Origin: Alphaproteobacteria bacterium
GTDB lineage: Bacteria; Pseudomonadota; Alphaproteobacteria; CACIAM-22H2
Reading direction: 5' to 3'
Assembly: GCA_016869415.1 (NCBI GenBank)
Contig: VGEI01000078.1
Location: 1-11,658 of the forward strand
Length of the DNA: 11,658 nucleotides
Below are positions 1 through 5,986 of this stretch, one piece after another. Made by a program: the position numbers and the translations under genes. Numbering within the stretch: the first letter of the stretch is position 1; the number at the start of each line of letters is the position of its first letter. The notes below the pieces were generated by a model. It ran no database searches. It was not told where the DNA came from and worked only from the letters and a program-made list of their open reading frames with translations.

Positions 1-578
1 GTGGGCGCGGTGTTCGAGGTGGCGACTACCACCACGCCTTTGTCGAACAGGGTCCCGAACAATCGGCCGAGGATCACTGCATCGGCGATGTTGGTGACCT
101 GGAATTCGTCGAAGCAGAGGAGCCAGGCCTCGCCTGCGAGGCGCTCGGCCAGCGGCGGGATGGGATCGGCCGCATCGCCGGATTTCTTGGTGTTCGCCTG
201 GCGCCACTGGTGAATGCGCTTGTGCACCTCCTGCATGAAGGCGTGGAAATGCACCCGCCGCTTCTTGGGCACGCGCGAGGCGTTGAAGAAAAGATCCATA
301 AGCATCGACTTGCCGCGGCCGACATTGCCGACGAGATAGAGGCCCATGGGCGGTGCGCCGGCGCCGCCGAGGCCGAGACCGCGGGCGAAGCCGAGATTGG
401 CACGCCAGAAACCGGGACCGGACTTGGGCTCGTAGTCGAGCAGCGCGATGTGCAGGGTTTCGAGCTTCTCCGCCGCCAACGCCTGCACCGGATCGGGCCG
501 GAGCTCGCCCGCCGCCAGCTTTGCCCGGTAGGCGGCCAGCGGCGAGGGTCGGTCGGAATCGGGTGTAGCGTCGGGCAT
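1..578 (-). CDS. zapE: Cell division protein ZapE / AFG1-family ATPase (5' part, runs off the window)
   Basis: This is the N-terminal 192 codons of an AFG1-like P-loop ATPase; the 3' end lies beyond base 1. The family (ZapE in bacteria, Afg1/LACE1 in mitochondria) comprises AAA+-like ATPases linked to Z-ring dynamics in E. coli and to protein quality control in mitochondria. Visible landmarks are a Walker A motif GNVGRGKS at residues 84-91 after the strand MGLYLVG, the post-P-loop MDLFF segment, the conserved VHFHAFMQEVH segment at about 109-119, a Walker B LLCFDEF at 153-159 (D157, E158), and a sensor-1-like VVATSN ending at N189. The ATG at 576-578 is the first possible start in frame and matches the usual family N-terminus; no strong Shine-Dalgarno sequence precedes it. 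It lies 58 nt after the nitronate monooxygenase gene on the same strand, with a tandem 12-bp repeat between them. Family assignment is firm; the precise cellular role is inferred. Confidence 0.93.
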   Translation of the reverse strand, partial: MPDATPDSDRPSPLAAYRAKLAAGELRPDPVQALAAEKLETLHIALLDYEPKSGPGFWRANLGFARGLGLGGAGAPPMGLYLVGNVGRGKSMLMDLFFNASRVPKKRRVHFHAFMQEVHKRIHQWRQANTKKSGDAADPIPPLAERLAGEAWLLCFDEFQVTNIADAVILGRLFGTLFDKGVVVVATSNTAP

Positions 579-580
579 TC

Positions 581-608
581 GCGATACTTCGCTGCAGCGA
601 TACTTCGC
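581..608. repeat. Tandem 12-bp direct repeat just upstream of zapE
   Basis: The 12-mer GCGATACTTCGC occurs at 581-592 and again at 597-608, separated by TGCA. Each copy has short self-complementary ends (GCGA/TCGC), and the junction of the two forms a perfect 12-bp palindrome, TCGCTGCAGCGA, at 589-600. The repeat ends 2 nt before the zapE start codon, where a ribosome binding site would lie, so it could form structure in the leader. Function is unknown. Confidence 0.6.
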
Positions 609-611
609 ATG

Positions 612-628
612 GCCGGATTCGCTCCGGC
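612..628. other. Small inverted repeat after the nitronate monooxygenase gene
   Basis: GCCGGA (612-617) and TCCGGC (623-628) form a perfect 6-bp stem with a 5-nt loop, just past the stop codon of the nitronate monooxygenase gene on the minus strand. No T-run follows it, so it is not a convincing intrinsic terminator, and transcription may continue into zapE. Confidence 0.3.
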
Positions 629-636
629 AGCGGCGA

Positions 637-1611
637 TTATATCCGGGCGGCGCTTGTCCGTGCCAGCGCCGCTTCGGCTTCGGCGACGATGCGCTCGACG
701 ATCTTCTCGGCCGGCCGAACATCCCTGATCAGGTCGAGTCCCTCGCCGGCCCAGACCACCATGGTGCCGGTGTCGCCCTTGCCGGCCGCTGCGAAATACC
801 GGAGCCGCTCGGTGTCCAGCGCCTGGCGCAGCGCCGCCTCATTGCCATGCCAGCGCCCGGAGAAATCGTTGGCCAGTGCCCGCCCCGTATACTCTTCCGG
901 CCAGTCGATCACCCGGCCGATGTCGAAGACGCGCGTGCGCAGCGTGTCGTCGCCGCCGGCCGCCGCCACGCGCTGCTTGACGTTGACGTGTGACAGCGCC
1001 TCCGCCGTGGCGACGAAGCGCGTGCCGATCAGCACTCCTGCCGCTCCCAGCGCCAGCGCCGCAGCGAGACCGCGACCGTCGGCCACGCCACCCGCCGCCA
1101 GCACGGGCACCGGCGCCACTGCATCGACCACCGCAGGCACTAGAGGGAAGGTCGAACGGCCGTTGTTGGGATCGCCACCATGGCCGCCGGCCTCGACACC
1201 TTGCGCGATGACCACGTCAGCTCCCAGCCGTTTGGCCTCGCGCGCCAGGGCGAGGCTCTGCACCTGCATGATCAGCTTCGCCCCGCTCTCCTTGATCGGA
1301 CGCACGAAGGGCGAGCCATCGCCGAAGGACAGCATCACGGCCCGCGGCTTGCGCGCCAGCGCCACGTCGAGGCGCTTCGGGTTCTTGGCCAGGTCCCAGG
1401 TGATGAAGCCGATGCCGACCGGCTGGTTGCCGGCGGCATCGAACTCGCGGTTGATGTACTCCTCGTCGGCATAGCCGACGCCGATCAACCCAAGCCCTCC
1501 GGCGTGGGTCACCGCCGCGGCCAGGGCGCCGCCCGAAGTCGCCCCCATCGGTGCCAGCACGATCGGGTGCCGGATGCCGAAGAGCTCGGTGAACGGGGTG
1601 CGGAAGGGCAT
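637..1611 (-). CDS. Nitronate monooxygenase / 2-nitropropane dioxygenase-family flavoprotein
   Basis: A 324-residue FMN-dependent TIM-barrel protein of the nitronate monooxygenase (NMO) family. Characterised members oxidise alkyl nitronates such as propionate-3-nitronate. The sequence shows the N-terminal PIVLAPMG segment (16-23), the signature QGVEAGGHGG at 137-146 with the likely catalytic His144, the phosphate-binding strand VLAAGGVADGRG at 170-181 and GAAGVLIGTRF at 189-199. The length fits the family. The chosen ATG overlaps the TAA of the upstream tautomerase gene by one base (TAATG), indicating translational coupling. The reading frame stays open further upstream, but that stretch overlaps the tautomerase gene and has no homologous look. 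Many proteins with this annotation have unproven substrates; enoyl-ACP reductase FabK and other flavin enzymes share the fold, but the EAGGH motif favours NMO. It is probably the last or penultimate gene of the GntR-led unit. Confidence 0.88.
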   Translation of the reverse strand: MPFRTPFTELFGIRHPIVLAPMGATSGGALAAAVTHAGGLGLIGVGYADEEYINREFDAAGNQPVGIGFITWDLAKNPKRLDVALARKPRAVMLSFGDGSPFVRPIKESGAKLIMQVQSLALAREAKRLGADVVIAQGVEAGGHGGDPNNGRSTFPLVPAVVDAVAPVPVLAAGGVADGRGLAAALALGAAGVLIGTRFVATAEALSHVNVKQRVAAAGGDDTLRTRVFDIGRVIDWPEEYTGRALANDFSGRWHGNEAALRQALDTERLRYFAAAGKGDTGTMVVWAGEGLDLIRDVRPAEKIVERIVAEAEAALARTSAARI

Positions 1612-1823
1612 TACTTCGCAGCGGCTTTCTTGCGCCGGCGATAGACTGTGGTGTTGACGCCGGCGACGCCCCAGTCGCCGGGCTGGACTTCGTCGATGAC
1701 CACGAAGGTCTTTTCGGGATCCTTGTTCAGCGTCTTGGCCAGCAGGTCGGTCACGCCAGCAATCAGCGTATCCTTCTGCTCCTGCGTGACGCCTGATGTG
1801 AGCTTGATATTGACGTAGGGCAT
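1611..1823 (-). CDS. 4-oxalocrotonate tautomerase-family protein
   Basis: A 70-residue protein beginning Met-Pro, so Met removal would expose the N-terminal Pro1 that serves as catalytic base in the tautomerase superfamily. The beta-alpha-beta pattern PYVNIKLTSG - TQEQKDTLIAGVTDLLAKTL - TFVVIDEV and the C-terminal DWGVAG turn fit the 4-OT family in length and order. Compared with the classical Pseudomonas 4-OT, the two substrate-binding arginines (Arg11 and Arg39) appear to be replaced by Val and Phe, and Phe50 by Trp. It may therefore not be a 4-oxalocrotonate tautomerase in the strict sense. GGAG lies 5 nt before the ATG on the minus strand, supporting this start. The gene follows the SAF oxidoreductase by 60 nt and overlaps the NMO gene by 1 nt. 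It presumably isomerises or tautomerises an intermediate handled by its neighbours, which is inference. Confidence 0.88.
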   Translation of the reverse strand: MPYVNIKLTSGVTQEQKDTLIAGVTDLLAKTLNKDPEKTFVVIDEVQPGDWGVAGVNTTVYRRRKKAAAK

Positions 1824-1883
1824 GCGAACTCCAGAACCGTAAGGCCCCGGAGTCTGCCAAAGCGGAATCGGAAAGGCGACCGC

Positions 1884-3245
1884 TTATTCCGCCGCCTCTC
1901 GGGCCGCACCGCGGAACATCGTCTCCATCTCGCGGCGCAGGCGCACGGCGTCGAGAGTTTCATCGGCATGAACGTCGGCCCAGCGCACCGGCTGCCCGGC
2001 TTTAACCGGGTTGAGCAACTTCACCTTGTGCGCAAGACCGAGAGGCAGCGCACCGGTACATAGAGATTCAGCGGCCGGCAGCAGCTTGCCGACCACCGTG
2101 TAGCCGCCCTCGCCGTCGAGCATCTCGCCTGGCTTGAGGTCGCGCTTGGCGCTGGCGACGGCGTCGGCGCGGAAGCTATCGGCGCAGCCCGTAGGCTCGC
2201 CACGGATGCCGACCGAGGCAACCGAGATACCCAGCTCGAGTCCGATCAGATGCCAGCGCTTGTAGAGAGCGGCATAGCGGCCCGAGGGATCGGTCACCAG
2301 CCCATACTCGCTGAAGCAACGGCGCACGTATTCGGTGTCGCCCTCGAAGGCGACAAAGACGCCCCAGCGGATATTGTGCGGGATCGGCCTTCCGTCGCGT
2401 TCCAGCGACGACAGCACCTCGACCTGGCCCTTGGTATGGAGCTGGCCGCCCTCGGACTTCGGACGGCAGACGAAGGGAATGTCCTCCAGGCTCGCCGGCG
2501 GATACTCAAGCCCGTTGGGCGGCGGCACCAGGCCCGTGGCGTTGCACACCGCCGAGCTCTCGATGGCCGGCTTGGAGCCGTCGAGGAAGGAGTTGAACAT
2601 CTGCGGGTTGAGGCCGCCGAGTTTCGCCTGCTCCTCGGTCAGGCCGTAGTGCTGCCACACCGTCTCGGGCGTCGATTGCGCGAAATGCGGCAGCCATTTG
2701 TGGCCGCGGCCGGCACTGACCACGTCGAAACCGGCGGCGCGCGCCCAGTCGACCAGGTCGCAGATCAGCGCCGGCTGATCGCCATAGGCGAGCGAATAGA
2801 CCACACCGGCTTCTGCCGCCTTGCGCGCCAGTAGCGGGCCGCAAAAGGCATCGGCCTCGACCGTGACGTTGACGACATGTTTCCTCGCGGCAAAGGCCTT
2901 GAGCATGTGGCTTACCGCCGCGGGCGGATTTCCCGTGACCTCGACGATAATCTCCACGGCCGGATGTTTGATCAGCGCCTCGACGGCGTCAGTGATGTAC
3001 GTACCACCGCTCTTGGCCGCATCGTCGAGGGAGCGGGCGCCGATACGCGCCGCATCCCAGCCCGTCTTGGTCAGCGCCTCGCGCGCCCGGTCAGGCGACA
3101 GGTCGGCCACACCGACCAGATGAACGCCCGGCGTGCGCCGTGCTTGCGCGAGATACATGGTGCCGAACTTGCCGGCGCCGATGACGCCGATGCGTAAGGG
3201 TTTGCCGGCGGCCTGCCGTTCGAGAAGCTTGCGGTGGAGGTTCAT
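1884..3245 (-). CDS. NAD(P)-dependent oxidoreductase with C-terminal SAF domain (DRL-like)
   Basis: A 453-residue protein with an N-terminal Rossmann fold: RIGVIGAGKFG at 18-28 holds GxGxxG (G23, G25, G28), followed by VADLSPDRA at 46-54 as the cofactor-specificity loop. The middle region carries VEVTGNP (101-107), NVTVEAD (126-132) and SAGRGHKWLPHF (177-188). The C-terminal part, about 364-430 (KPGEMLDGEGGYTV...PLGLAHKVKLL), looks like a SAF domain. The overall layout matches the homoserine-dehydrogenase-like family that includes Brucella DRL (DXR-like), shown in published work to convert 1-deoxyxylulose 5-phosphate to MEP. Most relatives are uncharacterised and may act on other hydroxy or keto acids, so I do not assign the MEP reaction here. 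The gene begins 19 nt after the dioxygenase stop codon, with a weak GGCGGAA ribosome binding site, so the two are probably co-transcribed. Domain assignment is confident; substrate is unknown. Confidence 0.85.
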   Translation of the reverse strand: MNLHRKLLERQAAGKPLRIGVIGAGKFGTMYLAQARRTPGVHLVGVADLSPDRAREALTKTGWDAARIGARSLDDAAKSGGTYITDAVEALIKHPAVEIIVEVTGNPPAAVSHMLKAFAARKHVVNVTVEADAFCGPLLARKAAEAGVVYSLAYGDQPALICDLVDWARAAGFDVVSAGRGHKWLPHFAQSTPETVWQHYGLTEEQAKLGGLNPQMFNSFLDGSKPAIESSAVCNATGLVPPPNGLEYPPASLEDIPFVCRPKSEGGQLHTKGQVEVLSSLERDGRPIPHNIRWGVFVAFEGDTEYVRRCFSEYGLVTDPSGRYAALYKRWHLIGLELGISVASVGIRGEPTGCADSFRADAVASAKRDLKPGEMLDGEGGYTVVGKLLPAAESLCTGALPLGLAHKVKLLNPVKAGQPVRWADVHADETLDAVRLRREMETMFRGAAREAAE

Positions 3246-3264
3246 CGTCTATTCCGCCGCACGC

Positions 3265-4071
3265 TCATTCGGCCGCAGATTGGCGCTGCCGGGCGTAGGT
3301 CAGCAGGCAGTCGTCCGGCAGCAGTTCGATCGGCGTGAAGTCGCGGTTGGCGATCCAGGCCGGCCGCTTGAAACGGCGGATGGCATTGTCGCAGCGGTTG
3401 AGCGACAGATAGACGATCCAGCGTGACCACGGTGTGAGGTTCGAGCCGGAGGCATGCACCAACGTACCGTGGAAGAGCAGTATCGAGCCCGGCGGACCCT
3501 TGGGCGCGACGATACCGCCTTCTTTCACCAGCCGGGTGATGGTCTCGTTGTCGATGGTCCACAGAGGGTAGCTGGTGGTGGTGACGTCGTGCCCCGCCTG
3601 CAGCCGGCCGCGCCGGTGGCTCTTGGGTATGAACATCAGCGGTCCGTTGAACTCATTGGCTTCGGCGAGGAAGAGCGCGATGTTCATCGCCCGCGGCTCC
3701 GGCATCTGGTCGTCCTCGTACCAGGTGCCGAAATCCTGGTGCCACTGCCAGACGGCGCCGTCGAAGGCCGCCTTGGCGTTGATCTTGAACTGATGCATGT
3801 AGAGCTTGTCGGAGCCGAGAATCTGCATCCCCGGCTCGACCAGGCGCGGATGGCGCGCCAGACGCTCGTAGACCGGATTCCAGGTCTGCACATAGAAGAC
3901 CGAGCGAGGCGCTTCGGACCCCCGCTCGCGGACAACCTCCTCCCGCTTCGCCGCCAGGATTTCAGGCACCTCGGCGTTGAGGATGTCCATCTCCTGCAGC
4001 GAGAAGACGTTGGGCAGGAACAGGTAGCCCTGTTCGTGGAATTCCTCGAGTTGCGCTTTCCTCAGCTTCAT
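3265..4071 (-). CDS. Phytanoyl-CoA dioxygenase (PhyH) family Fe(II)/2-oxoglutarate oxygenase, ectoine-hydroxylase-like
   Basis: A 268-residue cupin-fold oxygenase. The iron ligands are visible as HQD (H111, D113) in WQWHQDFGTWYEDD at 108-121, with a distal His at 206 (HASGSN). R217 in LTPWSRW is the probable 2-oxoglutarate ligand, and NGPLMFIPKSHRRG spans 142-155. This arrangement closely resembles ectoine hydroxylase EctD, whose signature has WHSDFETWH, but several positions differ (S to Q, E to G, H to Y) and there are no ectoine genes nearby. It is therefore better called an EctD-like oxygenase of unknown substrate, likely a small polar metabolite. The ATG at 4071 is preceded by a strong GAGGAG ribosome binding site that overlaps the TGA of the regulator gene 11 nt upstream, so translation is probably coupled. 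A longer reading frame upstream overlaps the regulator and is rejected. Confidence 0.9.
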   Translation of the reverse strand: MKLRKAQLEEFHEQGYLFLPNVFSLQEMDILNAEVPEILAAKREEVVRERGSEAPRSVFYVQTWNPVYERLARHPRLVEPGMQILGSDKLYMHQFKINAKAAFDGAVWQWHQDFGTWYEDDQMPEPRAMNIALFLAEANEFNGPLMFIPKSHRRGRLQAGHDVTTTSYPLWTIDNETITRLVKEGGIVAPKGPPGSILLFHGTLVHASGSNLTPWSRWIVYLSLNRCDNAIRRFKRPAWIANRDFTPIELLPDDCLLTYARQRQSAAE

Positions 4072-4082
4072 CGTGCCTCTCC

Positions 4083-4763
4083 TCAGGCGGATTGCTTTGT
4101 CCCCGCGGGGACTTGATTGGCAAGTTCGCTCGCTAGCATTCTTGCGGCGGCTTCGGCATGGGCACGAGCCCGCTTCTCCGCCTCGTCCGGCAGGCCGGCA
4201 ACAATGGCATCGAGAATCGCCGCGTGCTCGTCCCAGACCCGCGCCGGGCGGTCGAAGCGCAGCACGCCGCCCATTACCCGGCGGATATGCTGCCAATGCG
4301 GCGAGGCCGCCTCGGCAATCAGCGGATTACCGGACAGGTCGTAGATGAAACGGTGGAAGTCGATGTCGGCGGCGATCATGCGGCCCACGTCGCGTGCCCG
4401 CGCAGCTTCGCGGCCGGCGGCGATCAGCGCCGCCCCTCGCGTCGCGGCGTCGGGCGTGCGCTGCCCGGCAGCACCCCGCGCCGCCGTCCCGTCGAGCGCG
4501 CCGCGTACCTGGTAGATATGCTCGACGAAGGCCGGATCGAGGGGAGCGACAATCAGGCCGCGCCGGCCGGTGTCGCGCACGAAACCCTGCTTCTTGAGTA
4601 GAAGAAGAGCCTGCAGCACGGGCTGGCGCGACACCGCCAGGGTTTCGGCGAGGCCGTCCTGGGTGATGCGCTCGCCCGGCGCCAGCCGTCCGGCGCAAAT
4701 CCCGTCAAGGATCGCCGCATAGACGCGATCGACGAGCTGAGGCTGGACGGCCAGTCGTTCCAA
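4083..4763 (-). CDS. GntR-family transcriptional regulator, FCD (FadR) subfamily
   Basis: A 226-residue regulator with an N-terminal winged helix (about 8-75: LVDRVYAAILDGICAGRLAPG, then the recognition region LAETLAVSRQPVLQALLLLKKQG and the wing FVRDTGRRGLIV) and a C-terminal all-helical FCD ligand-binding domain (about 80-215). Candidate metal or ligand residues are D133 and H137 in DIDFHRF, H180 in WDEH and H202 in RAHAEA, the usual Asp/His pattern of this domain. FCD regulators commonly repress catabolic operons until a carboxylate ligand binds. The start is TTG: no ATG or GTG exists in frame between the upstream in-frame TGA and the helix-turn-helix, and the domain would be truncated by any later start. 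A perfect 19-bp palindrome lies 20 nt upstream. The oxygenase gene follows by 11 nt, so it is most likely the autoregulated first gene of that operon. Confidence 0.9.
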   Translation of the reverse strand: MERLAVQPQLVDRVYAAILDGICAGRLAPGERITQDGLAETLAVSRQPVLQALLLLKKQGFVRDTGRRGLIVAPLDPAFVEHIYQVRGALDGTAARGAAGQRTPDAATRGAALIAAGREAARARDVGRMIAADIDFHRFIYDLSGNPLIAEAASPHWQHIRRVMGGVLRFDRPARVWDEHAAILDAIVAGLPDEAEKRARAHAEAAARMLASELANQVPAGTKQSA

Positions 4764-4783
4764 GGCGTTATACCCCCAAAGCC

Positions 4784-4802
4784 TTCGTATACGGTATACG
4801 AA
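4784..4802. promoter_or_regulatory. Perfect 19-bp palindrome, probable GntR/FCD operator
   Basis: TTCGTATAC-G-GTATACGAA is a perfect 9-bp inverted repeat around one central base. FCD-type GntR regulators typically bind short palindromes, often with GTATAC-like or TGGTnnnACCA cores, and this one lies directly in front of such a regulator gene. It occupies the likely -10 region of the minus-strand promoter and lies about 80 nt upstream of the divergent DUF6494 gene. Autorepression of the regulator operon is the simplest reading; control of the divergent unit is also possible. The inverted repeat is seen directly; binding is inferred. Confidence 0.7.
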
Positions 4803-4818
4803 ACTTGCCGGGAGTCAA
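4786..4818 (-). promoter_or_regulatory. Possible promoter of the GntR-led operon
   Basis: On the minus strand TTGACT (4818-4813) resembles a -35 element. TATACC (4798-4793, 14-nt spacer) and TATACG (4791-4786, 21-nt spacer) are the only -10-like hexamers near it, both inside the palindrome and neither at ideal spacing. The assignment is tentative, but overlap with the operator would suit repression. Confidence 0.3.
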
Positions 4819-4830
4819 GGCCGGCTGGGG

Positions 4831-4860
4831 TTGGTCGCGGCGGACGAACGGTCGTACTGT
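4831..4860 (+). promoter_or_regulatory. Possible promoter of the DUF6494-transporter-acetyltransferase unit
   Basis: TTGGTC (4831-4836) and TACTGT (4855-4860) are separated by 18 nt and lie shortly before the strong ribosome binding site at 4873. Both hexamers are weak matches to sigma-70 consensus. It is the best candidate in the 121-base divergent intergenic region, not a firm call. Confidence 0.25.
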
Positions 4861-4872
4861 GCCGCCGACACC

Positions 4873-4879
4873 AAGGAGG
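4873..4879 (+). promoter_or_regulatory. Strong ribosome binding site of the DUF6494 gene
   Basis: AAGGAGG is a full Shine-Dalgarno match, 5 nt before the ATG at 4885. It decides the start of the small gene against a longer in-frame reading that begins with GTG at 4831. Confidence 0.85.
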
Positions 4880-4884
4880 CGCCG

Positions 4885-5091
4885 ATGAACGAAGATGTGT
4901 TCAACATGGAGATCCGAAAATTCCTCAAGCTGGTCGGCGTCACCAGCCAGCGCGAGATCGAGGAAGCGGTGCGCGGCGCCATCAGGAGCGGCAAGCTCAA
5001 AGGCAGCGAGACCCTGCAGGCTCGCGTGCAGCTGACGCTCGACGGGGCCGGCCTCTCCAAGACCATCGAGGGCAAGATCGCCCTCAGCTGA
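4885..5091 (+). CDS. Small conserved protein of the DUF6494 family
   Basis: A 68-residue cytosolic protein beginning MNEDVFNMEIRKFLKLVGVTSQ. I recognise the pattern (MNEDVFN.. IRKFLK.VGVTSQREIE.AV, GKLKG.ETL, then a short LTLDG strand near the C-terminus) as the DUF6494 family, small proteins common in proteobacteria with no established function. It has no signal peptide or membrane segment and is probably a helical N-terminal part with a beta-like tail. The start is fixed by the AAGGAGG site. The transporter gene begins just one base after its stop codon, so the two are very likely co-transcribed and co-translated. The strong ribosome binding site suggests it is made in higher amounts than the downstream membrane protein. 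Confidence 0.82.
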   Translation: MNEDVFNMEIRKFLKLVGVTSQREIEEAVRGAIRSGKLKGSETLQARVQLTLDGAGLSKTIEGKIALS

Positions 5092-5092
5092 C

Positions 5093-5986
5093 TTGACCGC
5101 CCCCGACCCGACACCATCCGAGATACCGAAGCCCGCGGCCGACGACATCCGCGGCGGGATGTTCCTGATCACCGCGGTACTCTGCTTCACCGCAGCCTTC
5201 GTCGTCATCAAGCAGCTGACCGACGAGCTGCCGGAACCGGTGATCGGCGTCTTCCGCAGCATTTTTGCACTGATCTTCTTCGTGCCGATGCTGGTCAGCC
5301 GCGGGCTTGGCTTCTTCAAGACCAGCCGGCCCCTCGGGCATTTCTGGCGCGCGGCCTTCGGCTACGGCAGCTTCCTGCTCTTCGTCTATGCGGTGGCGCG
5401 CCTGCCGCTGGGCGACGCGGTGGCACTGTCTTTCACCTCGCCCTTCTGGTCGATCCTCATCGGCTGGCTGGTCTTCCGCGACCGGATCACGCCGCGCCTG
5501 GCACTGGCCGTGGTCATCGGCTTCTCCGGCGTGCTGCTGATCGCCCAGCCCAGCGCTTCCGCGGGCCTCGGCCTAGGCGCCATCATCGCCGTCGTCAGCG
5601 CCGTCATCACCAGCCTCGCCATGATGATGGTCAAGCAGCTCTCGGGCAGCGAGCCGCCCGATCGTGTCGCCTTCTACTTCATGTTCGTCAGCACCTTCAT
5701 CGGAGCGATTCCTGCCGCCTTCGACTGGGCGATGCCGCAGCTCCACCACCTGCCCTGGTTGGCGGCGATCGGCGCCCTGTTCTTCGTCGGCCAGACAGCG
5801 CTGAGCCGCGCCTATCTCTACGGCACGTTCTCGCGCATGGCGCCGCTCGATTTCGTGCGCCTGCCGACCGCCCTGCTGCTCGGTTTCTTCGTCTTCGGCG
5901 AGGTACCGGCGACCATCGCTCTTATCGGCATGGCGATGATCGTCGCCGCCTCCCTCGACATCCTGCTCGGTGGGCGCAAGTCGTGA
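5093..5986 (+). CDS. EamA/DMT-family transporter
   Basis: A 297-residue membrane protein of the drug/metabolite transporter superfamily, with about ten hydrophobic helices in two EamA repeats (roughly 20-150 and 160-292). Typical segments are GGMFLITAVLCFTAAFVVIKQL (helix 1), the helix pair around GYGSFLLFVYAVARLPLGDAVALSF followed by TSPFWSILIGWLVFRDRI, and in the second half RAYLYGTFSRMAPLDFVRL with LLLGFFVFGEVP. Members export or import small metabolites, amino acids or nucleotide derivatives; the substrate cannot be read from sequence. The proposed start is TTG, one base after the preceding stop; it gives a polar N-terminus of about 20 residues before helix 1, as is common in the family. 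An ATG at 5159 (residue 23, after GGCGGG) is the alternative and would trim that tail. It overlaps the acetyltransferase gene by 4 nt. Confidence 0.88.
   Translation: MTAPDPTPSEIPKPAADDIRGGMFLITAVLCFTAAFVVIKQLTDELPEPVIGVFRSIFALIFFVPMLVSRGLGFFKTSRPLGHFWRAAFGYGSFLLFVYAVARLPLGDAVALSFTSPFWSILIGWLVFRDRITPRLALAVVIGFSGVLLIAQPSASAGLGLGAIIAVVSAVITSLAMMMVKQLSGSEPPDRVAFYFMFVSTFIGAIPAAFDWAMPQLHHLPWLAAIGALFFVGQTALSRAYLYGTFSRMAPLDFVRLPTALLLGFFVFGEVPATIALIGMAMIVAASLDILLGGRKS

Noticed and set aside
1612..1860. N-terminal extension of the nitronate monooxygenase frame upstream of its ATG
   Set aside because: The extension overlaps the whole tautomerase gene in another frame and looks like an arbitrary Arg/Gly-rich shadow. 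The TAATG junction gives a natural start.
1885..3260. Shared 11-mer TATTCCGCCGC at 1885-1895 and 3250-3260, around the end of the SAF gene and just before its start
   Set aside because: Explained by similar Ala-Ala-Glu-stop codon use in GC-rich DNA; too short and imperfect in its flanks to argue for a mobile or recombination element.
4072..4296. Longer reading of the oxygenase frame upstream of 4071
   Set aside because: It overlaps the regulator's C-terminal FCD domain in another frame. The GAGGAG site and family N-terminus support the ATG at 4071.
4831..4884. Longer start (GTG at 4831) for the DUF6494 protein
   Set aside because: The AAGGAGG site at 4873-4879 points to the ATG at 4885, and the family begins MNEDVFN.
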